Assembly (NCBI GenBank): GCA_045635745.1
Contig: JAZTWG010000050.1
Coordinates: forward strand, 21,555 to 85,554
Source of the DNA: SIG78 sp045635745
GTDB taxonomy: Bacteria; Verrucomicrobiota; Lentisphaeria; Victivallales; Victivallaceae
Length of the DNA stretch: 64,000 nt
Reading direction: 5' to 3'
In this document: positions 17,301-24,846 of the stretch, one piece after another
How positions within the stretch are numbered: position 1 is the stretch's first letter
Layout of the letters: the number at the start of each line of letters is the position of its first letter
The notes under the pieces: model-generated
What the model was told of the DNA's origin: nothing
The model's input: the letters and a program-made list of their open reading frames with translations, nothing else
Database searches by the model: none
Program-made: the position numbers and the translations under genes

Positions 17301-19781
17301 ATGCAAATGTTTCTGGATGGAAATGATTGGAAAGTGCAGTATTTTGTTTCGCAGATCGAAGCAAAGACCCGCCCCAACCCCCATATAAAAAATATGTTTA
17401 TGGACACAACGCGCAGTGCCGGTTTTATCAGAGCCAATGTTGATGTTCAGGACTTTATGCCGGCAACTGTTCCCGGTTGCGACCGCAGTATTCTGCTGGA
17501 AAATGGTGAGATCGATGATCCCTATTTCGGCAGAAATGCCGACCGCAGCCGCTGGCCGGAAGAGTTCGAGTGGGCTTTCCGTAAAGAATTCACTTTGCCG
17601 GAAGAGTGGAAAAACTGCCGCCAGATAACGCTTAAACTCCACAGCGCCGGTTATAAAGCGGTGGCTTTTCTCAACGATGAATATCTCGGCGAAAGAACCG
17701 GCATGTTTGCGGCGTGGGAATATGATGTATCGCGCGAGATCAATCGCGAAGGTAAAAATGTTTTGAGTCTGATTTTTGAACCGGCACCGAAGGCGTCGCC
17801 GAATCACAGCAGTAACGAGCCGGCGGAATTTGCCTATTTCCACTTCTGCCAGATGAGTTTTGGCTGGGACTGGGCGCGAACGGTGGTTCCGACCGGGATT
17901 TTTGACCATGTGGAACTGCGCGGTTCGGAGCAGTCAAGAGTGCGGGATTGTTCGTTTATCACCCGCGGCAAATCAGTCAAACTGGGTGTGGAAATCGGTA
18001 CCCTGGACGATTGCACGCAGGAACTTACCTGCACGCTGGAACCGCTGAACTTTTCCGGCAAATCGCTGACACTCAAGCGCAATGTGGAACTGGTTGCCGG
18101 CAAAGTCAATACTTTCGACTGGGAATTCGATTTTCCTGAAGCCGAACTCTGGTACCCCAACGGATACGGCGAACAGAAACTTTACACGCTGACTTTGTCC
18201 ATGCCGGGCGATAAATTCAGTAAACAGGTCGGATTCCGGGATCTGGAAATGCTCCGCAATCCGGGCAGCTGCGAAGAATCCTACCCGCTTACATTCTGTA
18301 TCAACGGCAAGAAAGTCTTTGCGCGCGGTCTGAACTGGGTGCCGGCGGATATGATTTTTTCCCGGCTGACTGCCGAACTTTATGAGCGCGAAGTGCGTCT
18401 GGCCAAAGAAGCGGGTTTCAATTTGTTCCGCGTCTGGGGCGGCGGTCTGGTGGAAAAAGATGATTTCTATGCCGCCTGCGACCGGCACGGTATGCTGGTC
18501 TGGCAGGAATTCCCGCATGCCTGCAGCCAGTACCCGGATAATCCGCGCTATATTGCCGAAAAGGCTGTCGAAGGCGAAGCGGTTGTCCGCAAGCTCCGCA
18601 ATCATGTTGCCATGGCCATGTACTGCGGCGGCAACGAGGTGCTTTATTACGGCGAAATACCGTTCCATCCCATCTACGAAAATTACCGGGAGCTGGTCAA
18701 TAAACTTGCTCCGGGTATGCCTTATCATATCTCTTCGCCCGACCAGTCCCGCCCCGGTGAGCGCGATCACGGTCCGTGGCTTTACTGCAGTCACAGCTTC
18801 TGGAACAAACACAAACGCCTGCTGTCCAGTGAATTCGGCTGTCCGGGCTGGGCGGAACTGGAATCGCAAGCCAGGTTTATTCCTGCCAATGAACCCTGTC
18901 CGAATGGGCAGAGTTACAAGTTCCACTTTTCGGAGTGCAAACCCATGGAAGGGCATTACAAAAACTTCCAGCCGGAAAAAACACCGCGCGATATGACCTG
19001 TATGAATATGTATATCCAAGCCGATCAGCTGGAATACGCCATGGGGCATTACCGGACGCTTTTCCCGGAAGCCAGCGGCTGCTACATCTGGCAGTACAAT
19101 GAATCGTGGCCCACAAACTCTTACAGCATAATCGACTTTTACAGCCGCCCGAAAATGGGATATTACAGCACCAGCCGCAGTAATAAAGCAGTAATGGCGT
19201 TTCTGGAAGATGAATCGTGGTGTATTGCCGACGGCAAATATCAGGGCAAACTCTATATGGTCAGCGATCACGCGGAAGTCAAAAATGCTGTAACAGCTTT
19301 GAAAGTTATGGATATACGCGGCAAAGAGCTTTACAGCCAGACCTTTTCCGGCGATTATCCGCAGGGTGTAAGCGCGATCGGCAATGTGGAGTTTGAGCTT
19401 GCCGGCGAGCTGGAAAGCAATATAGCTATTGTAAAATACTCTGTAAGCACCGGCGAAAGCGTTATCTGGGAACATGAGCGCATTTACGGCGTGCCGGATA
19501 TGAGCAGAATTCTGCACACCGCAAGCACCACTTTGCAGTATACTGCCAGCGTAAGCGATCTTGCTGACGGCGAAAAACTTCTGACCGTAACGGTGGAAAA
19601 TACCGGCAGCGCAGCAGCGCTTTTTGTGCGGGCCGATCTGCCGGAAAATGAACTTTACAGCGTTTACTGGCTGGATAACTACCGCATGATCGAACCGGGA
19701 GCCAAGCGTGAGTTTTATGCCAAACTCACTGCCGGTACTGTACCGGGCAAGGTTACTTTGCGGGGATGGAACACCCGGTAA
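17301..19781 (+). CDS. glycoside hydrolase family 2 beta-mannosidase
   Basis: This 826-residue protein has the GH2 order: sugar-binding jelly roll (about 1-190), immunoglobulin-like domain (about 195-300), TIM barrel (about 300-610) and C-terminal beta domains. The barrel has FRVWGGGLVEKDDFY, the acid/base glutamate in CGGNE (E445) and the nucleophile in SSEFG (E511). The motif set NLFRVWGGG...WQEFPHACSQYP is typical of beta-mannosidases rather than beta-galactosidases. No signal peptide, so it should split mannosyl or Man-GlcNAc disaccharides inside the cell. It ends the AraC-linked operon. Confidence 0.9.
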   Translation: MQMFLDGNDWKVQYFVSQIEAKTRPNPHIKNMFMDTTRSAGFIRANVDVQDFMPATVPGCDRSILLENGEIDDPYFGRNADRSRWPEEFEWAFRKEFTLPEEWKNCRQITLKLHSAGYKAVAFLNDEYLGERTGMFAAWEYDVSREINREGKNVLSLIFEPAPKASPNHSSNEPAEFAYFHFCQMSFGWDWARTVVPTGIFDHVELRGSEQSRVRDCSFITRGKSVKLGVEIGTLDDCTQELTCTLEPLNFSGKSLTLKRNVELVAGKVNTFDWEFDFPEAELWYPNGYGEQKLYTLTLSMPGDKFSKQVGFRDLEMLRNPGSCEESYPLTFCINGKKVFARGLNWVPADMIFSRLTAELYEREVRLAKEAGFNLFRVWGGGLVEKDDFYAACDRHGMLVWQEFPHACSQYPDNPRYIAEKAVEGEAVVRKLRNHVAMAMYCGGNEVLYYGEIPFHPIYENYRELVNKLAPGMPYHISSPDQSRPGERDHGPWLYCSHSFWNKHKRLLSSEFGCPGWAELESQARFIPANEPCPNGQSYKFHFSECKPMEGHYKNFQPEKTPRDMTCMNMYIQADQLEYAMGHYRTLFPEASGCYIWQYNESWPTNSYSIIDFYSRPKMGYYSTSRSNKAVMAFLEDESWCIADGKYQGKLYMVSDHAEVKNAVTALKVMDIRGKELYSQTFSGDYPQGVSAIGNVEFELAGELESNIAIVKYSVSTGESVIWEHERIYGVPDMSRILHTASTTLQYTASVSDLADGEKLLTVTVENTGSAAALFVRADLPENELYSVYWLDNYRMIEPGAKREFYAKLTAGTVPGKVTLRGWNTR

Positions 19782-19782
19782 G

Positions 19783-19808
19783 AAAAGCTGTTTTCCAGCG
19801 TTTTTTTT
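19783..19808 (+). terminator. probable terminator after the GH2 gene
   Basis: A GCTG/CAGC stem flanked by AAAA and TTTT, with one bulged G, leads into eight Ts. The GC stem is short. Confidence 0.5.
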
Positions 19809-19904
19809 GATAATTGGAAAGTATAAAAAAATCAACGATATACAACGAACAGTAAAACACAGATCATAAAACAGGAGGACCTGCGGGGAAAATAAATTTA
19901 TCGG

Positions 19905-19925
19905 CAATACTGTTGAGCAGTATTG
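19905..19925 (+). promoter_or_regulatory. hairpin in the leader of the prepilin / glycosidase operon
   Basis: CAATACTG (19905-19912) and CAGTATTG (19918-19925) are perfect arms around a 5-base loop, 63 bases before the first gene. There is no T-run, so it is not a simple terminator. It may be an operator or an RNA-stability element. Confidence 0.4.
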
Positions 19926-19988
19926 GGGCAGATAAAATTTTTGATAAAAACTGAAAACATTTCAACCAAAAACAATAGAGAGGGAAAA

Positions 19989-20705
19989 ATGAGAAAAAAC
20001 GCAAATGAAAATTCCGCCCATGGGCGGGTGAAGCTTAACAGCTTCACCCTGATCGAGCTCCTTGTCGTCATTGCTATTATCGCTATTCTGGCGGCAATGC
20101 TGCTGCCGGCTCTTTCTGCCGCTCGGGAACGGGCAAGAGCATCCAGTTGTGCGGCCAATCAGAAACAGTGTGGTGTTGCAATTATTATGTACGCAGATGA
20201 TAATGACAACTGGACTTTTTGTGCAGGAAAATACTCTACTACAACACCGTATCAGAATGTTTACTGGGGACAGTTGATATGCGATGACTTGGAGTATATA
20301 CAAGATCCTAAAGTTCTTTACTGTCCATCAGGTAAACAGAGTACTTCCCGTGGTAATACATATGGTTTCCGTACTAAACTTGATAATCACGTATACATTA
20401 ATTTAGGAATGTCAAGTTTTGGGTGGCAAAATAGTAAATTTACTGCCAAAGGACGTTTTTCAAGCGATCCGACAACATTTATGATGTTGGCAGACAGTAT
20501 CAGAACTAATGGATTTCAAGACCAATTCTGGGCATTCAGTTCTAAAACTTTTTTCTCAATAGTTCAAATTCGACACAATAAAACAGCCAATATCTTGTTC
20601 GCTGATGGGCATGTTGATGCCAGAAATGGAAAAGATCTTGGTGATGAATTTGAAAAAAATGGTGTATGGACGTATCACAATGGTACTGAAACGCTCACGC
20701 AATAA
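19989..20705 (+). CDS. prepilin-like protein with N-terminal methylation-type motif and H-X9-DG motif
   Basis: This 238-residue protein starts at the ATG preceded by GAGAGGG. The FTLIELLVVIAIIAIL segment (about residues 19-34) is a prepilin-type N-terminal helix. The residue before the phenylalanine is Ser rather than the usual Gly. The C-terminal part has HNKTANILFADG, the H-X9-DG signature of the large pseudopilin-like families of Lentisphaerota and Planctomycetota. It is probably an inner-membrane-anchored fibre or surface protein; no secretion ATPase or pilus assembly gene is nearby. First gene of an eight-gene operon; the next gene starts 13 bases later. Confidence 0.88.
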   Translation: MRKNANENSAHGRVKLNSFTLIELLVVIAIIAILAAMLLPALSAARERARASSCAANQKQCGVAIIMYADDNDNWTFCAGKYSTTTPYQNVYWGQLICDDLEYIQDPKVLYCPSGKQSTSRGNTYGFRTKLDNHVYINLGMSSFGWQNSKFTAKGRFSSDPTTFMMLADSIRTNGFQDQFWAFSSKTFFSIVQIRHNKTANILFADGHVDARNGKDLGDEFEKNGVWTYHNGTETLTQ

Positions 20706-20718
20706 AAGGAGAAAAATC

Positions 20719-21234
20719 ATGCGTATTGCAACAATTATCATGGCGATGATGGCGGCTTTTACTTTGAGTGCTGCCGAAGAAGTCAATCTGATCAAAAACG
20801 GCAACTTTGCTGAAGGTACCAAATTCTGGAATGTCTCTCCGCAGGTGAAACATGTAGCCGCAACCGGAAAAGACGGCAAAAATTTTGTGGTGCTGACCAA
20901 TCAGCGTTCGGTAATTCAGACCGTGGCGATCGAACCCGATGGTATTTATGAACTTTCATTTTTAACGAAAGGCGAAAATATCGTTGCCAAAGATAAAACT
21001 CAGGGCGGCAGAGTCATCATCCGCGGCGGCAAACGTTATGCCCGTGGTACCGCAGACCCCAAAGGCGGATGCATGACCGGTACTTTTGACTGGAAACAGG
21101 GCAAATGTACGCTGAAAGCTTCCTACTTTCAGTCGCCCAATCTGACGATCACACTGTGGTTGGCGGGCGATGGCAAATGCTGCTATACCGATGTAAAACT
21201 TGTTAAAGTCGGGTCCGAAAAGAAAGCTCAATAA
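20719..21234 (+). CDS. secreted stand-alone carbohydrate-binding-like domain protein
   Basis: This 171-residue protein has a signal peptide ending near SAAEE (about residue 18) and a single jelly-roll domain beginning LIKNGNFAEG. This is the usual opening of CBM4/9-like modules. Shared landmarks are IYELSFLTKGENI, GGRVIIRGGKRYARG and GTFDWKQGK. It is a clear paralogue of the protein at 24300 and of the N-terminal ~150 residues of the large proteins at 21261 and 24847. It is presumably exported to bind glycans or to partner the large enzyme. AAAGGAG lies 8 bases before the ATG. Confidence 0.85.
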   Translation: MRIATIIMAMMAAFTLSAAEEVNLIKNGNFAEGTKFWNVSPQVKHVAATGKDGKNFVVLTNQRSVIQTVAIEPDGIYELSFLTKGENIVAKDKTQGGRVIIRGGKRYARGTADPKGGCMTGTFDWKQGKCTLKASYFQSPNLTITLWLAGDGKCCYTDVKLVKVGSEKKAQ

Positions 21235-21260
21235 CCCCCCTGTAAGGCAGAAAATAAATT

Positions 21261-24200
21261 ATGAGAATATTTCTTTTACTTATCGCCACTTTGCTGATGA
21301 ATTCCGCCCATGGCAGTAACATTGTCAAAAACGGTGATTTCAGTAAAGGTTTGACCTATTGGAACAATATCGGCGGGGCTGTGCTGAGCACCACCGTAAA
21401 AGCCGGCGATAAGAATTCCGCTTGTGTTACCCGGGGCAAATATCTGGTGCAGAAAGTCGCGCTTGAACCCAATGCTGTTTATGAATTGAGTTTTCTGGTC
21501 AAGGGCGAAAATATCCCCGGCGTAAGCTCCAGTTCGCAGGGCGGACGCGTTATTCTGCATGGCGGTAAAAACTACGGCAGAGCCACGACCAATGCCGACG
21601 GCAGCTGCATGACCGGCACTTTTGACTGGAAACGCGGCATTTACCGTTTCAACAGTTCAAAATTCAACAGCAAACGCCTCGATATATATTTGCGGCTCGA
21701 TGCTGACGGCAAATTGTATTATGCCGATGTGAAACTCGTGAAAGTCGGTACCGAAAAAATTGAAGTCAGCAAACCGGGCAACAAGTTTTTCCGCGAAAGT
21801 TATCTGAAAGACTATCCCCTGCCGGACTTTTACCCCATCGATAAAGCTTACGGGATGGTGGAACCCGGTAAAATGGCAGAATTCAAGCTCGAAATGCAGC
21901 TGCTTGCTGATCTTGAATACACTCTTACCGTAAAAAATGAACTTGGCAAGACTGTTTACACACAGAAACGCAAACCCTATAAAGAAGGCGAAAAGATCAC
22001 CGTGCCCGGTCAGGAACGCGGCTACTACATTCTTGAAGCCAATGCTTTTGTAAAAGATAAAAAAATTGCCATGGTGCAAAGCGCTTTTGTCAGCACCCCC
22101 GCCATGCAGGGCAAACGCGACCCGTTTTTCCGGGTGAATCAGTTCTGTATCTGGAGCCCGTTGATCGAAGGATACCGTATGATCGGTGCCGGTTCGGCAA
22201 CTTTGCCGGTAATCGCCGGTGAGAAAGGCGATCCGGCAACCAATGCCCGCCGCCGTTTTCTGGGAACCTACAAAGCTTTTCTGGAGGCCAAAGACTTTGA
22301 GCTGCATGCACTTTATGCCAGCGGTGTATCATTAAACGGATGCGATACGGAGGCATTCCGCCGCGGCTACCCCATGTACAGCAAAGAGTATCTGCAAAGT
22401 GTGGAAACTGCTGTAACTGAAGCCGCCAAAATCCTCAAAGGCAGAGTTTCCAGCTACGGCTCAATTATGGAAATACCTTCGCAGGCGCAAATGAAGCACA
22501 AATACGCCGGTACCTGGGTGGAAGCTATGAGCCAGCAGCTTTTCCGCAGCCGTATCGTATCGCGTGCGGCCCGCAAAATCGATCCCGGAGCTAAAATCTC
22601 CGCCGGCGGAAACAATGTGCAGATGTATATTGAACCCATTGAACGGCTGGTGATGTCGGATCTGGTCGATGATTTTGATGTATATAATATCGATGCCTAC
22701 TTCGGCAGCTGGGATCTTACGCATGGCAAACCCAATATCCCGGAACGCAGCCTGCGTGATTTTTACATCAAATCCAGCGAACTTGCCCGTTCGCTCGGCA
22801 AAACCCCCATGGTGGAAAATACCGAAACCGGATATATGACTTATTACGGCGACCGTTTTGATGAAGGTCTGGCGGTAACGCAGGCATTTCTGACTGCCCG
22901 CGCCATGGTTATAAGCAAAGCCTCGCCGGTAAGCAGCGTGGCGATCTTCCGTTTGAGCACTCATTACGGTTTTAACGAAAACAATCCCATGAGCGGCAGT
23001 TTCCCCACCGTCTGGAAACCGGGGCGCGCCGCTGACAACCGCACTCTGACCTTCACTCCGCTCCCCGGCGGTGCGGCATATGCCACTTTTGCCCGTGAAC
23101 TGGCGTTTGCAGAATTTGTCAAAGAGCTCAAAACTGCCGACAAACTGCTTTATGCGTATGTATTCAAGCGCCCCGACGGCAAAACCATGCTTTCGGCATG
23201 GAGCGTTGAAAACGATTACACATTGAATATGCAGTTGGAAAAGCCCGCGCTTATGGTCAGCATGTACGGCCGGGAAACCCGCCTTGCGGCCGGAAAACAG
23301 CCACTCAAACTCACAATACAGCCGTTCTATCTGGTATTGGATGAACCGGCAGAAAAAGTAACAGCCCAGCTGGAAGGTATTTTCAAAGCCATCCGGCCGT
23401 TGTATAAGTCGGCGGCAAAGTTGACTTCTCCGGATCAGGCCGTACTTTATGTGAATAACAGCGGTAATGAAAAAGTAACGGTCAAATGCGGCGCGCAGAG
23501 TATAGATATTCTGCCCGGCTCTATCGGCAGTACTGATGTGAAAGTGCAGAAGAACCAGAAGAGTATTGCTTTTACCGTAAATGGTGAAAAATTCGATGCC
23601 GCAATCATTGGCAATACCGTAAAATTCAAAAAGCACAACGGACTTGTCAAACTTGATAAAAACGGTAATTTCCCTGCCGGCAAAGCAAGCGGCAAACTCG
23701 TGGTGCCAACCCATGTTCAGCCCGTAAGTGCGCTGCACCCGGAATTGAGCTACTTCAAAAATCCGCTCAATCCCGACGGTCATGATATTTCTGCTGAATA
23801 CAGTCTGACTTATGACAGCAAAAATATTTATATGACCGTCAAGGTCGATGACCCCACCCACATCCAGCGCTTCAGCAGAGAAAGCATCTGGCAGGGCGAC
23901 AGCGTGCAGTTTGTTTTTGCCAACACGCCCGGCGCACCGGAAAGTGTCCGCAATCTGGGCGAAAAGTCCAACAGTCAGGGCCATAACTACAGCGCGGCAC
24001 TCACACCCAGAGGCCCGGAAGTGGTAAAATATTTCACCAAACAGGCAATTTCAACCAAGGCCAATGTTTACCGGCAGAACAATCACACGGTTTACGAAAT
24101 AACTGTACCCCAAAGTGAAATAGGCTATGTGCCGGGCAAGCCGCTCTACTTTGACTTTGTAGTTTTTGACAACAACAGCAAGAGTGCCAACATGCCGCCA

Positions 24201-24275
24201 TACTGGCTGGATATGGATAAAGGTCTCGCCGGTGAACGGGATAACGCTCTCCTGCCGCTGGTGATTTTTGAATAA
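21261..24275 (+). CDS. large secreted multidomain glycosidase-like protein, copy 1
   Basis: This 1004-residue protein has a signal peptide (1-18), an N-terminal CBM4/9-like jelly roll (about 19-165) and a beta-sandwich linker (about 185-275). A TIM-barrel-like core follows (about 285-690). The C-terminal part has beta modules and a CBM9-like domain (about 830-1004), with DSVQFVFA and YFDFVVFDN. In the core, E404 (SIMEIPS) and E519/E522 (VENTETGY) lie on strands where clan A glycosidases carry acid/base and nucleophile, and all are kept in the paralogue. I do not recognise a numbered GH family. Substrate unknown, presumably a polysaccharide. Confidence 0.75.
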   Translation: MRIFLLLIATLLMNSAHGSNIVKNGDFSKGLTYWNNIGGAVLSTTVKAGDKNSACVTRGKYLVQKVALEPNAVYELSFLVKGENIPGVSSSSQGGRVILHGGKNYGRATTNADGSCMTGTFDWKRGIYRFNSSKFNSKRLDIYLRLDADGKLYYADVKLVKVGTEKIEVSKPGNKFFRESYLKDYPLPDFYPIDKAYGMVEPGKMAEFKLEMQLLADLEYTLTVKNELGKTVYTQKRKPYKEGEKITVPGQERGYYILEANAFVKDKKIAMVQSAFVSTPAMQGKRDPFFRVNQFCIWSPLIEGYRMIGAGSATLPVIAGEKGDPATNARRRFLGTYKAFLEAKDFELHALYASGVSLNGCDTEAFRRGYPMYSKEYLQSVETAVTEAAKILKGRVSSYGSIMEIPSQAQMKHKYAGTWVEAMSQQLFRSRIVSRAARKIDPGAKISAGGNNVQMYIEPIERLVMSDLVDDFDVYNIDAYFGSWDLTHGKPNIPERSLRDFYIKSSELARSLGKTPMVENTETGYMTYYGDRFDEGLAVTQAFLTARAMVISKASPVSSVAIFRLSTHYGFNENNPMSGSFPTVWKPGRAADNRTLTFTPLPGGAAYATFARELAFAEFVKELKTADKLLYAYVFKRPDGKTMLSAWSVENDYTLNMQLEKPALMVSMYGRETRLAAGKQPLKLTIQPFYLVLDEPAEKVTAQLEGIFKAIRPLYKSAAKLTSPDQAVLYVNNSGNEKVTVKCGAQSIDILPGSIGSTDVKVQKNQKSIAFTVNGEKFDAAIIGNTVKFKKHNGLVKLDKNGNFPAGKASGKLVVPTHVQPVSALHPELSYFKNPLNPDGHDISAEYSLTYDSKNIYMTVKVDDPTHIQRFSRESIWQGDSVQFVFANTPGAPESVRNLGEKSNSQGHNYSAALTPRGPEVVKYFTKQAISTKANVYRQNNHTVYEITVPQSEIGYVPGKPLYFDFVVFDNNSKSANMPPYWLDMDKGLAGERDNALLPLVIFE

Positions 24276-24299
24276 GTAATTGAAAGGAAAAATTATTTT

Positions 24300-24815
24300 A
24301 TGCGTATAACAACATTTATTCTGGCGATGATCGCGGCAATGTTTACTTTGAGTGCCGCCGAAGAAGTGAATCTCGTTAAAAACGGTGATTTCAGCGAAGG
24401 CAGCAAGGGTTGGCTGCTGCTTAAAGGGGCAACAGTTTGTACTGATAAAGTCACCGGCAAAAACTATGTCTGCATCAAACAGGGGCAGCAGGCTGTACAA
24501 AATGTAACTGTTGACCCCCAAGCTGATTATCTTCTGACTTTCAAGGCGAAAGCTGATAATATTGATAAAAACAAGCAGGGGCATGGTGCCCGGATCATCA
24601 TCCGCGGCGGTAAGCGTTTCGCCCGGGGCACGGTAGACCCCAAAGGCGGCTGCATGATTGGTAGTTTTGACTGGAAAGAAGGCAAATGTCTGCTCAAAGG
24701 TTCGGTTTTCTCAAGCAATAAAATTGTTTTAACTTTGCATTTGGATGTCGATGGTAGTTGTTGCTTTACCGATTTTAAGATGGTAAAAGTTGCTGCCGGA
24801 AAAAAAGCTGAATAA
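24300..24815 (+). CDS. secreted stand-alone carbohydrate-binding-like domain protein, copy 2
   Basis: This 171-residue paralogue of the 20719-21234 product has the same length, signal peptide and order of motifs (LVKNGDFSEG, RIIIRGGKRFARGTVDPKGGC, GSFDWKEGK). It again lies directly upstream of a large enzyme bearing the same domain. The mature N-termini are nearly identical (SAAEEVNL), while the loop around residues 40-60 differs, consistent with duplication followed by divergence of the binding surface. Spacing to both neighbours is 24-31 bases, so it is translated from the same operon mRNA. Confidence 0.85.
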   Translation: MRITTFILAMIAAMFTLSAAEEVNLVKNGDFSEGSKGWLLLKGATVCTDKVTGKNYVCIKQGQQAVQNVTVDPQADYLLTFKAKADNIDKNKQGHGARIIIRGGKRFARGTVDPKGGCMIGSFDWKEGKCLLKGSVFSSNKIVLTLHLDVDGSCCFTDFKMVKVAAGKKAE

Positions 24816-24846
24816 TTTTAAAATCTTATCAATCAGAGAGGTTTTT